From positions 1-64,000 of the forward strand of contig JAFSTN010000008.1 of NCBI GenBank assembly GCA_017450485.1: 64,000 bases of DNA. Direction: 5' to 3'. Position numbers and translations under genes: made by a program. Shown here in pieces: positions 50,351-58,777 of this stretch. The DNA comes from Lachnospiraceae bacterium. Lineage in GTDB: Bacteria; Bacillota; Clostridia; Lachnospirales; Lachnospiraceae. The notes beneath the pieces were generated by a model. That model was not told the origin of the DNA, did no database searches, and worked only from the letters and a program-made list of their open reading frames with translations. Position 1 is the first letter of the stretch. Each line of letters starts with the position of its first letter.

Positions 50351-51166
50351 TTAGCCGAGGAGTGAGAGAACACCCTGATTAGCCTGGTTGGACTGTGCCA
50401 GCATTGACTGACCTGCCTGAGAAAGGATGTTGTTGTTAGAGTATCTAACCATCTCTGTTGCCATATCGGTATCACGGATCTGGCTCTCAGCTGCCTGTGT
50501 ATTCTCTGCGATGTTGTCAAGGTTCTTGATGGTGTGCTCAAGTCTGTTCTGGATAGCACCGAGTGCAGCTCTCTGTCTGTTCAGACTGGAGATAGCGGCC
50601 TTGATAGTGCTGATAGCTGCTGCAGCCTTGGTCTGGGTTGATACGCTGAATGTAGATGTGATGCCCAGTCCGGATGCTGTCATAGGCTTGATGCTGATGT
50701 CGATGTACTGTCCGCTCTCAGCACCTACCTGTAAGTGCTTACCTGTGAAGGAACCGTCTAACAGGTTCTGCTGGTTGAATGTAGTTGTTGATGCAACACG
50801 GTTGATCTCACTCTTCAGAGCCTGAACTTCCATGTTGATGTAGTCCTGATCCTCTGTGGTGTTGGTATCGTTAGCAGCCTTGGTTGCCAGTTCGTTCATT
50901 CTCTGCAGCATGTCGTGTACTTCATTCAGTGCACCTTCTGCTGTCTGTACGCAGGAGATACCGTCCTGTGCGTTGGCTGATGCCTGTGTAAGACCTCTGA
51001 TCTGACGTCTCATCTTCTCGGATATTGCAAGGCCTGCTGCGTCATCGGCTGCACGGTTAACCTTATAACCGGAAGAAAGCTTCTCTGTAGTCTTGGCAAG
51101 TGAGTTAGTTGTAAGACCGAGCATTCTGTTTGAGTTCATTGCTGTAAGATTGTGCTGTACTACCAT
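50351..51166 (-). CDS. Flagellin, short form
   Basis: 271 residues: conserved N-terminal D0/D1 (VVQHNLTAMNSNRMLGL; LQRMNELATKAANDTN region) and C-terminal D1/D0 (NNILSQAGQSMLAQSNQANQ) with almost no variable D2/D3 domain. The few Ser/Thr-rich stretches in the middle (about 150-195) would be where glycans could sit. AAGGAGGATAAAAA ribosome site; sigma-D promoter and a hairpin in the leader. It is enclosed by LicD genes on both sides. Confidence 0.95.
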   Translation of the reverse strand: MVVQHNLTAMNSNRMLGLTTNSLAKTTEKLSSGYKVNRAADDAAGLAISEKMRRQIRGLTQASANAQDGISCVQTAEGALNEVHDMLQRMNELATKAANDTNTTEDQDYINMEVQALKSEINRVASTTTFNQQNLLDGSFTGKHLQVGAESGQYIDISIKPMTASGLGITSTFSVSTQTKAAAAISTIKAAISSLNRQRAALGAIQNRLEHTIKNLDNIAENTQAAESQIRDTDMATEMVRYSNNNILSQAGQSMLAQSNQANQGVLSLLG

Positions 51167-51223
51167 TTTTTATCCTCCTTGAAGGTGGCGCCTCCGTGCG
51201 ACCGTGTCCTTATCTGAATCCAA

Positions 51224-51270
51224 CGAATCCGCAATATAGTTTTTTGATCCGTTTGTATATTGCGAATCCG
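51224..51270. repeat. Inverted and direct repeats in the flagellin leader
   Basis: CGCAATATA (51230-51238) and TATATTGCG (51256-51264) form a perfect 9-bp stem; CGAATCCG occurs as a direct repeat at 51224-51231 and 51263-51270. Placed between the sigma-D promoter and the ribosome site. Confidence 0.6.
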
Positions 51271-51299
51271 TTCGCCTTTTTTACTTCGTTACACCTTAT

Positions 51300-51326
51300 A
51301 TATCGGACGACCCTTCAATTACTTAA
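51300..51326 (-). promoter_or_regulatory. Sigma-D (sigma-28) promoter of flagellin
   Basis: TTAAG (51322-51326), 15 bases, CCGATAT (51300-51306), close to the Gram-positive sigma-D consensus (TAAA ... CCGATAT). Leader of about 130 bases. Confidence 0.75.
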
Positions 51327-51362
51327 CCCCAAATTTCAAATTTTTTTATGTAACCCGAAATA

Positions 51363-52310
51363 TCACTCAAATTCAGCAGGAAAAGGCACTCCCTGCTCCT
51401 CAAAGTGCCTGCGAAGCATTCTCTCTTCAGCCGCAAAGTTCGGATATTCATGTGCCGGAGCCGCATGTACCGGGGTCATATAATTATCCCCGTATGCCAC
51501 ACGGAGTACTGTGTCGTAGCCTGCGGGAACAGGAAGCATCATATTCTCAAAGGGCATCATTATCGTGGATGCGTATGCCGAAGCAGGCTTCCTGTTATAT
51601 TTATTGGGAGTATAGAAAGGAATGATCGCCACATCGGCAGCCTGAGGATCATCATAATACATGGCGGATATCTGATCGGCGAATTGCAATGCCTGTGGTT
51701 TGACCGGCACAGATCTGTCAAACTCAAGTCCCGAAGTCTCCTCCAGGGCCTGTATACGCTCCTTCACCTCATCATCACATTCATCCGGCAGTAAACCTGA
51801 CTGTGAAAGCGTGAAGCAATCATATGCCATAGTTGCCAGAAGCCTGAACACCTCCTCCTCTTCCTCATCCACGGGCAAAAGATCCAGCACACAGATATCG
51901 ATGCCCACTCCATAGGGACACCCGTGGTTTTGCTCGAGAAATCCGGGATCTATCCTGATCCGGTCGGAATTGAAGATATTCAGTGTATGAGAATAAGGTG
52001 CCGGATCCCACCTGCTGTTCCGAAGTAACCATCCTTCCGGCAGTTCTTCTCTCACATATTTGAGAAAGACCTCGTAATCCGGACGGAGCATAGCCAGATC
52101 GATATCGTCATCCCATGCGATATATCCTTTCTCACGGACCGCCCCCAGCAGAGTCCCGCTGTCGGCGAACCATCTGATATTGTGGCGTTCACATATCTCA
52201 GCCAGAACCGATACTATCTCCAGCTCCACCGCCCACACGCGCTTCATCATGGGACGGATATAGAAGCCGTTTCTTTCCTCACCTTCAAAAAAAGAATCAT
52301 CAAAAGTCAT
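51363..52310 (-). CDS. LicD-family phosphotransferase
   Basis: 315 residues. The metal/nucleotide site has the form IRWFADSGTLLGAVREKGY and IAWDDDIDLAM. C-terminal TIMMPFENMMLPVPAGYD is the typical LicD end. Shares a TGATG overlap with the upstream LicD gene. Next to flagellin on its upstream side. Confidence 0.9.
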   Translation of the reverse strand: MTFDDSFFEGEERNGFYIRPMMKRVWAVELEIVSVLAEICERHNIRWFADSGTLLGAVREKGYIAWDDDIDLAMLRPDYEVFLKYVREELPEGWLLRNSRWDPAPYSHTLNIFNSDRIRIDPGFLEQNHGCPYGVGIDICVLDLLPVDEEEEEVFRLLATMAYDCFTLSQSGLLPDECDDEVKERIQALEETSGLEFDRSVPVKPQALQFADQISAMYYDDPQAADVAIIPFYTPNKYNRKPASAYASTIMMPFENMMLPVPAGYDTVLRVAYGDNYMTPVHAAPAHEYPNFAAEERMLRRHFEEQGVPFPAEFE

Positions 52311-53272
52311 CAGTCATCACACCCCAGGCTTAAATTGTCTATATATCTGTCCGGATGTTCGAAATAATCCGTATACGGTACATCCGGATTGAAAATCACC
52401 TTATGCTCGGATCTGACGTAGGGCACGCTGTAGTCTCCGAACCACTCCGTCAGGAATTCATGGTACCCGGCGGGAACCGGCATCGGGAAGCCTTCAAAAG
52501 GCATTTCTATGATCTCATCGTGATATGTCTTGGAGAATCCCGGGGTATCTTTCAAAACCTCGAGATATTGATAGGCGTATTTGGTAGACTGTCCCGCGAG
52601 CGAAAGCAGGGTTTCCTCATATATCTTAAATCTCTCAATGACGGGAAGCTGCAATATGGTCTTAAGATCTTCCTTGGGGACCGCAGAAGCATAATCAGGT
52701 GAAACCAGTTTATCCTTCAGGCGCTGAACGCCGAATGTCGCAACATACAGTTCCTTTTCCATCTGCAGGACTTCAGGTGTGATTCCCTGTCCGTCATAGC
52801 CCTCGTCGAAAATGAAGATATCCATCCATATGCCCTGGTTTATTTCCACCGGCATGGCCGGAGGTTCGATCGCAGTAGTCTCCCGATTGCGTATTTTAGC
52901 AAAAGGAAGCATATGCGTAGACGTGATCTGCTCGGGAGTACATAAGCTCAGATTCGTATAGAGATCCTGCCACTCATACGGATAAGGCAATTCTTCTTTC
53001 ATGATCGCACGGGCACGCTCATACTCTGCTCTGGTCATATCCACGTCCAGATCGTCATCCCATGGCACGAATCCGCCATGACGGACTGCTCCGAGGAGCG
53101 TTCCTCCATCCAGGCGGTACCTGAGTCCGTGTTTTTTGCATATGGAATCAAACACAAGCAGGATCTCGAGCTCTTTTGCCCAGACCTTCTTCCGCTTTTC
53201 CGATACATAGAAGTCCCAGCGGGTTTCCGGTTTATAAAAGTCATCTTCTATTCTATAAGTAGGATTATCCAA
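52310..53272 (-). CDS. LicD-family phosphotransferase
   Basis: 320 residues, with LRYRLDGGTLLGAVRHGGF and VPWDDDLDVDM, and MPFEGFPMPVPAGYHEFL near the end. Starts with TTG at 53270-53272 behind AAGGTAGA; no better start is available without losing the conserved N-terminus. Follows the aminotransferase gene by 41 bases on the same strand. Confidence 0.88.
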   Translation of the reverse strand: MDNPTYRIEDDFYKPETRWDFYVSEKRKKVWAKELEILLVFDSICKKHGLRYRLDGGTLLGAVRHGGFVPWDDDLDVDMTRAEYERARAIMKEELPYPYEWQDLYTNLSLCTPEQITSTHMLPFAKIRNRETTAIEPPAMPVEINQGIWMDIFIFDEGYDGQGITPEVLQMEKELYVATFGVQRLKDKLVSPDYASAVPKEDLKTILQLPVIERFKIYEETLLSLAGQSTKYAYQYLEVLKDTPGFSKTYHDEIIEMPFEGFPMPVPAGYHEFLTEWFGDYSVPYVRSEHKVIFNPDVPYTDYFEHPDRYIDNLSLGCDD

Positions 53273-53313
53273 TTCTATCTACCTTAGGTTGCTTTCGAAG
53301 AAATCGATGTTAT

Positions 53314-54444
53314 TCAGAAGCCTCGCTTATGCAGATAATCGCGGAGCGCATCCACCAGAGTTTCGTTATCCTCTGTCTTCAGATTACCTATATGTCCCAC
53401 ACGGAATACGCGTTCCGCCAAGTCTCCGCCGTTCGGACATATCCATATACCATATTCGTCTTTGAGTGCGGTAAATATCTCTTTTGCGGAGATATCTTCC
53501 GTATATAGAGAAGTAACCGCATTCGACGGCCTTTCAGAAAAAAGCTTAAACGGCAGATCTGTGATCCTGCTTCTGAAATCCTCCGCCAGTTCGTGCACCC
53601 GCCTGATCTCGGATTCCGGTCCTCCATGTGCTTCTATATCACGCAGTCGTGCATTGATCTGGAGCAGCGTAGTGACGGCCGGGGTAAAAGGAGTCTGTCC
53701 TCGCTCCCCATTCTTAAGCGCATCCTTCAGATCCAGATACATGCACCGGCTGTCGATCCTCTCTGTCCTTTCCAGCGCCCTCGGTCCAAGCACCATTACA
53801 GATACTCCTGGAGGTACTGCGAGAGCCTTCTGTGATCCCGTGATCATCACGTCGATCCCGGACTCAGCCATATCTATGGGATCGGTCAGAAATGCACTGA
53901 TGGCATCCACTATCAGGAAAAGTCCGTTGCGCCTGCAGAAATCGCTGATCAGGTCTATATCATACAGAACACCTGTAGAGGTTTCGTGGATATTGACCAG
54001 GAGAGCGGTGTATCGGCCATCCGATCCCGATGCGGATCCGGTTTCGACAGTTGTAGTGTCATGCTGTTCGTCAGAACTGTCATAAGGAGCCAGATCAGCT
54101 GCACACAGCGCATGTCCGGCCTCAAGTTGTATAGGAGTATAAGGTATCCCATGTATCTCACAGAGCTTACAGAACCGTCCGCCAAAAGATCCTCCGTTGA
54201 TGACTAATGCCCGATCGTCTCCATCCAGCAGATTCATAACCGCCGCTTCCATGGATGCGGTTCCCGAACCGGTGATAAACACAGTTCTTGAGCCTGCCGG
54301 AGCACCGGCAAACTTATTCATCAGCCTCTCATTCTCGAGCATGATCTCAGAAAACTCAGGCGTCCTGAAATACGGTGCCGACTGAGCGCCTATCTGAAGA
54401 ACTTCTTCATTGGATTGTACGGGACCTACCGTGAAATTGAGCAT
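53314..54444 (-). CDS. Class V aminotransferase (alanine-glyoxylate / 2-aminoethylphosphonate transaminase type)
   Basis: 376 residues from the ATG at 54442-54444 (TAGGAGAGAAT); an earlier in-frame start is unsupported. PLP lysine is in GSQKALAVPPG (Lys206) and the ring-binding Asp180 in LIVDAISA. This subfamily includes PhnW, which makes 2-aminoethylphosphonate, as well as alanine/serine-glyoxylate enzymes. A low-complexity insert of about 20 residues (122-143, Ser/Thr/Gly/Asp-rich) lies in the large domain. Its placement beside two LicD genes favours supply of a phospho- or phosphonate-alcohol headgroup, but PEP mutase and phosphonopyruvate decarboxylase are not in the window. Confidence 0.85.
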   Translation of the reverse strand: MLNFTVGPVQSNEEVLQIGAQSAPYFRTPEFSEIMLENERLMNKFAGAPAGSRTVFITGSGTASMEAAVMNLLDGDDRALVINGGSFGGRFCKLCEIHGIPYTPIQLEAGHALCAADLAPYDSSDEQHDTTTVETGSASGSDGRYTALLVNIHETSTGVLYDIDLISDFCRRNGLFLIVDAISAFLTDPIDMAESGIDVMITGSQKALAVPPGVSVMVLGPRALERTERIDSRCMYLDLKDALKNGERGQTPFTPAVTTLLQINARLRDIEAHGGPESEIRRVHELAEDFRSRITDLPFKLFSERPSNAVTSLYTEDISAKEIFTALKDEYGIWICPNGGDLAERVFRVGHIGNLKTEDNETLVDALRDYLHKRGF

Positions 54445-54479
54445 ATTCTCTCCTATCATCGTTTTATGATCGTGACTAT

Positions 54480-54485
54480 ATTCTA
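54480..54485 (-). promoter_or_regulatory. Probable -10 of the aminotransferase-LicD operon
   Basis: TGG-TAGAAT (extended -10) immediately after the U-run of the surface-protein terminator and about 36 bases before the ATG. No good -35. Confidence 0.4.
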
Positions 54486-54487
54486 CC

Positions 54488-54516
54488 ATAAAAAGCGGCC
54501 GCTTATGCGGCCGCTT
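54488..54516 (-). terminator. Intrinsic terminator of the large surface-protein gene
   Basis: AAGCGGCCGC / GCGGCCGCTT 10-bp stem, 4-base loop, then TTTTTAT on the minus strand. Confidence 0.92.
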
Positions 54517-54559
54517 CGTTAGTTTGTTGATCGATTGTTGAGGTTATTGATCGTACCTA

Positions 54560-57500
54560 TCAGTTCTCGTGTTTCTTGCGTCTGCCGGTAGCGTATGCTC
54601 CACCGACTCCGGTAGCGATACCCATCATCATCAGATACATAGCCATATGGTTGGCATCGGATGTCTCGGCATCACGTCTCGCTCCGAGTACTCCGGCTTC
54701 TGCAGCTGCACGTCTCTGGCCAAGAACGGATGAGTCGTCTGCCTCGATACCTCTGGAGGCTCCGAGCACTCCGGCGAGAGGAACTTCCGCATCGGGAATA
54801 GTCGTGGTCTCAGCAGCAGCCAGAGTAGGTGCTACGGCTGTAACTGTCGGAGTAACAGGTGTTCCGGGTGTTTCAGGTGTCGTAGGTGTCTCAGGTGTGG
54901 TCGGCGTATCCGGTGTTGTAGGTGTATCCGGCGTTGTGGGGGTATCCGGTGTTGTAGGTGTATCAGGGGTATCCGGTGTATCTATTACGGAAGACCCACT
55001 CCTGTTGACACGAAGTTTTCCGAGATTCTCGGCCGCAATCTTATAATCTGCAAACGTTTTCCCGATGTTGCTGCCTGTGGATGATGCAATATCGTACTCA
55101 CCTATAATGTACCCATTTGTAAAGTCAGTATCAAAAGCTGTTGCATGTCCGGTAGCGCTTATCATCTCACGGATCCATGCATCTGCATCGAAGATTCCGT
55201 CTATGCTTGCCACATTATATGTGTAATCAAATGCCGATGTATCGGATTCAAGCCTGGTCCATGTCCGGGAACCAGTAGTGATGGTCACAGGTGCAGGTGT
55301 TATTGTAAGGTTGCCGGCTTCTCCTATTTCAAACTTGAATTTATCCGTAACATCTTTATTTCCGTTATTTGTGTCAATAACTTTTATTGAGGCTTCTTTT
55401 ACTCTGTGTGCTCCTTCATAAACACCTGTGTGTACACCTTCTTCTCCTTCGCCAAATTTGATCTCAGTCTCTGCCGTAAGCTCATAACCTGCAGGAAGGA
55501 GATTTTTGTCATATTTAATTTTCGTACCGCTTATTTCTTCTACGGCAAACTGCTTTGCATTGTATTCCTTATTCGCAGATTCTGCACTTACCACAATCGG
55601 GGTATCATATGTGGAATTATCTAACGGAATATACCCGTTTACATAGAAGTGACTGGAGAACTTACTATCATCATTCTTATATGTATACCAGATAACATCT
55701 TCCCAGGTCTTACCCTTATACTCATCTATTGTGTCAAGCCAAGCATCGATCTTTGTCTTAATATCATCAGGGATCGTGATACCATGGGATGTCAGCAGAT
55801 CCTTGCCGAGAGTGTAGTCATACCAAACCCCTGACGCAAATACATCGGCGGTAGTCTGCCATACATGCTGACCATAGTCTCTGGATGAGAAGTACTTCGG
55901 ATCCTTCGATGAGACACCATTAGAGTAATCAGGTACCGCCTGATCGGGAAGAAGGATCGAGAAGCTGACTATATTCTGGGTTCTGTCAAGATAAATATCA
56001 AGGGTATTATCTTTAGAACCTACAATGATGGACTTGTCAGAACTGTCGGTATTGATCTTGTACGTAATATCAAGGGAAATATCATTTTTATCCTGATCTT
56101 TATCGCCCGTTTTTTCGTTCCGGGTAAGCTCGACTTTGTCTATAACATCATCAAATGTGATGACATCACCTGTTTTTGCCTTAAAAGTTCCGGTTACGTT
56201 GACAGTAGTATAGCTCTCACGGTTCTTATTATTCTGATAATGAGCTTTAACATAGTATGTAACATTTTCAGGTCTCTCATAGTAGAGGAGGATCTCGTTG
56301 GGTTCTGTCAATGAGAGCGCATCAATTGTCTTTACACTCTTTGCATTATCCAGATTGTATTTTACATCCCTACCCAAACTGCTTACACGCCTGTATACAA
56401 AAGAATCCGCTTTGTATTCCAGCTTCTTTCCGGCGATAACGAGAGAACCGTTATACACTGTCTGATCTTCAAGCCTCTCATCAACAGCCTCATCCCCATC
56501 GTAGAAGAAGTGTACTGTATACTTAGCATATGCCTCGTCCTGATCCTTTTTCACCGTAACCCTTACGATGTTGTCTTTAGCATCTGGATTATTGATAACA
56601 GCATTTTCTACCTTAGTTATAACGTATCCTTCCGGTTTTTGGGGAGTAATAGTCTCATCAACATAGGCTGTTCCGGTGTACCCAAGGTTGGTGAGTTCTT
56701 CACCATCCTCGAAATACTTAACCTCAAATGGTCCGCGCAGCGTACCATTAATATGAATAGTAGGTTTATTATCGAAATCAGCCTTTCTTTCATAAGTTTT
56801 CCATACAACTTCATATCCCGTTGACTCCACACTGCTTTCCAATCCATCCGGGAAACTGATGATATCACCGTCTTCAAGGTCTGCTTTTGTATTTACCGGG
56901 ACGTCTTTCGTACGGTTTTTCACGGAGCCACCCTGACCATAATCATTCACAAAAGATGAATATAGCCCTCCCTTTTTATCCAGCCTTGCATTATATCCTA
57001 TGCTGAATTTGATCCTTCCGTTAACACCGTCTGTTATGATATCGCCTTCAGGAGTCTCAGGTGTTTCAGCTTCGCCAATTATAAGTTCGTCGTTCTCAGT
57101 GTATCCAGCCAGAAGATAGACCGAGAATGAAGATGCATCGATATTTACGGAGGAAGTATCACCAACATCCTTGACCTTATCAAGTCCGTCATCGCTTTCA
57201 TGGAATACGGCAACAGAATCACCACCCAGGTTAAGACCTGAGAATGATACGTTGATCGGAACCTTGGGCTGGATTTCCTTGCCATCATATGTAAATGTGA
57301 TGTCGACTGCAACAATGTTGTTTACCTTAACATCATCACCGAGTTCAGTTTCTACTGCGGATTTACTTGCAGATACAGATGTAACACTGACTTCAGTCCC
57401 TTCAGGGAATGCACCTTCGGGAGCAGATATTGATACATTCATGCCACCCGCGCTGAAAGATCCGAAGTCCTTAGCGGGATAGGACAGTTCCTCCTCTTCT

Positions 57501-57889
57501 TCAAGGTCTTCTTCCTCAAGAAGTTCTTCTTCCTCAAGAAGTTCTTCACCTTCAAGGCCTTCGCCTTCGAGCGCTTCACCTTCGAGACCTTCGCCCTCTT
57601 CTCCGTAGTCGCCTTCGCCTTCTTCTCCGGAGCCGCCTTCTTCGGAACCGGATTCATCGTATGACTCGCCATCGGATCCTTCTGTATCAGCGTCCTCTTC
57701 CGAGCCGGAGCCGGCATCATCATCGACCACCTGAAGCTCATAACCTTCCTCAGCACCATACTGTTCAGGCTCTGCTGCTTCTTCTACTCCGTCAACGCTT
57801 TCTGCGTTAGCTACTATATAATCATTGGTAAGTGTGGAGGCGACCAGAATTCCGGTCATTAAATACGCCCAAAACCTTGCCTTCTTCAT
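54560..57889 (-). CDS. Large repetitive surface protein
   Basis: 1109 residues. N-terminal signal peptide (to about 30), then an extremely acidic block (about 45-145) with repeats of LEGE and EELLEEEE, several beta-rich modules (about 145-960), a TPTTPDTP repeat block (about 980-1020), and a C-terminal stretch with three VLGxxR motifs (VLGASR, VLGQRR, VLGARR) before a hydrophobic segment and the basic end GRRKKHEN. There is no LPxTG motif, so sortase anchoring is uncertain; the membrane helix plus RRKK tail could retain it. AGAGGAGGAAAC ribosome site and strong terminator. Possibly an adhesin or wall protein. Confidence 0.85.
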   Translation of the reverse strand: MKKARFWAYLMTGILVASTLTNDYIVANAESVDGVEEAAEPEQYGAEEGYELQVVDDDAGSGSEEDADTEGSDGESYDESGSEEGGSGEEGEGDYGEEGEGLEGEALEGEGLEGEELLEEEELLEEEDLEEEEELSYPAKDFGSFSAGGMNVSISAPEGAFPEGTEVSVTSVSASKSAVETELGDDVKVNNIVAVDITFTYDGKEIQPKVPINVSFSGLNLGGDSVAVFHESDDGLDKVKDVGDTSSVNIDASSFSVYLLAGYTENDELIIGEAETPETPEGDIITDGVNGRIKFSIGYNARLDKKGGLYSSFVNDYGQGGSVKNRTKDVPVNTKADLEDGDIISFPDGLESSVESTGYEVVWKTYERKADFDNKPTIHINGTLRGPFEVKYFEDGEELTNLGYTGTAYVDETITPQKPEGYVITKVENAVINNPDAKDNIVRVTVKKDQDEAYAKYTVHFFYDGDEAVDERLEDQTVYNGSLVIAGKKLEYKADSFVYRRVSSLGRDVKYNLDNAKSVKTIDALSLTEPNEILLYYERPENVTYYVKAHYQNNKNRESYTTVNVTGTFKAKTGDVITFDDVIDKVELTRNEKTGDKDQDKNDISLDITYKINTDSSDKSIIVGSKDNTLDIYLDRTQNIVSFSILLPDQAVPDYSNGVSSKDPKYFSSRDYGQHVWQTTADVFASGVWYDYTLGKDLLTSHGITIPDDIKTKIDAWLDTIDEYKGKTWEDVIWYTYKNDDSKFSSHFYVNGYIPLDNSTYDTPIVVSAESANKEYNAKQFAVEEISGTKIKYDKNLLPAGYELTAETEIKFGEGEEGVHTGVYEGAHRVKEASIKVIDTNNGNKDVTDKFKFEIGEAGNLTITPAPVTITTGSRTWTRLESDTSAFDYTYNVASIDGIFDADAWIREMISATGHATAFDTDFTNGYIIGEYDIASSTGSNIGKTFADYKIAAENLGKLRVNRSGSSVIDTPDTPDTPTTPDTPTTPDTPTTPDTPTTPETPTTPETPGTPVTPTVTAVAPTLAAAETTTIPDAEVPLAGVLGASRGIEADDSSVLGQRRAAAEAGVLGARRDAETSDANHMAMYLMMMGIATGVGGAYATGRRKKHEN
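54860..54980 (-). repeat. Tandem coding repeat (TPTTPDTP-type)
   Basis: About ten copies of a degenerate 12-base unit in the surface-protein gene encoding Thr-Pro-Asp/Glu-Thr-Pro. Such repeats are prone to slippage length variation. Confidence 0.8.
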
Positions 57890-58194
57890 AGTAGTTTCCT
57901 CCTCTTTCTCTTAGGGGGTTACCATAAATCCGGCTCGATGGTTCGGGCGCTCCGAGATATATTTGATAACTCTAGTCCTAATCTTATTCGTTTTATGTTA
58001 TCTGTATCGAGTATTTTATCACTTTTCTTATGTTCTTTCGATATAAAACTGAAAAATTGCGGATAAATATACTCAAACTTGTCCTTCTGTAAATAAAGAC
58101 TTATTTCGTGTTCAAAAGGGTTCAATTTGTGTAAAAATTTTTATTTTTCTTTTGAAATGTGAACGCAGGGCGCGCGTGTGGTATGATAAAAGGC
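57890..58194. other. Intergenic region between surface-protein and DUF4364 genes
   Basis: 305 bases, AT-rich, between divergent genes. A minus-strand promoter (TCGAAA 58036-58041, 17 bases, TAAAAT 58013-58018) would give the surface-protein gene a leader of about 115 bases. The plus-strand promoter for DUF4364 is at the other end. No gene is supported here. Confidence 0.5.
58159..58187 (+). promoter_or_regulatory. Promoter for DUF4364 gene, predicted leaderless
   Basis: GTGAAC (58159-58164), 17 bases with TGG (extended -10), TATGAT (58182-58187), 7 bases, ATG at 58195. Confidence 0.6.
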
Positions 58195-58740
58195 ATGAAT
58201 AACAGTATATCCTCGGCCCAGGCACCTGCCGGTTCCCCGGCCATACAACTCAAGTTAATAATACTGTATATGCTTGATCGCGTGCCTTTTCCGCTGACCA
58301 AGGCTCAGATATTCGATTTCCTGCTGATGCATGATTATACGGACTATATCACCCTGCAGCAGGTAATGGGCGAGCTCATGGACGCGGATATGGTACTCGC
58401 CAAGTCCATGCGTAACCGGACTCACATCTCGCTGACCGACGAGGGTCACAATACTCTCGATATGTTCCGCAAGAGACTGAGCCCCGAGACAGTTAAACAG
58501 GTCGATGAATTTCTCGACGAAAACGAGATGGAGCTCCGGAACGAGGTCTCCATCCAGTCAAACTATTATAAATCCACTACCGGTGAGTACGAAGCGCATC
58601 TTGTTGCACTCGACCGCGGCATCGCCATGGCAGACATCACCATGTCAGTACCGGATGCCGATATCGCCGCCCATATATGCGAGAATTGGGAGAAACACAA
58701 CCAGGAGATATACCAGATGCTGGTTGATAAACTTTTCTGA
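58195..58740 (+). CDS. DUF4364 family protein
   Basis: 181 residues from ATG 58195; a longer reading from GTG 58159 is rejected as it would lie in the promoter. Winged-helix-like N-terminal half (IILYMLDRVPFPLTKAQIFDF; ISLTDEGHNTLDMF) followed by a small alpha/beta half. DUF4364 is a widespread Clostridia family of unproven function, probably DNA-binding. Convergent with the DUF5722 gene, with only a small AAGCC / GGCTT hairpin between. Confidence 0.85.
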   Translation: MNNSISSAQAPAGSPAIQLKLIILYMLDRVPFPLTKAQIFDFLLMHDYTDYITLQQVMGELMDADMVLAKSMRNRTHISLTDEGHNTLDMFRKRLSPETVKQVDEFLDENEMELRNEVSIQSNYYKSTTGEYEAHLVALDRGIAMADITMSVPDADIAAHICENWEKHNQEIYQMLVDKLF

Positions 58741-58777
58741 AAAATCTGTTTAACCCGCCCAAGCCGTGCGGCTTAAC

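Noticed and set aside
54445..54489. N-terminal extension of the aminotransferase
   Set aside because: No ribosome site; the family starts near the LNFTVGPV motif and TAGGAGAG precedes the inner ATG.
57919..58125. Possible minus-strand small protein in the surface-protein leader
   Set aside because: Lies over the predicted promoter of the surface-protein gene, has no ribosome site and no recognisable features.
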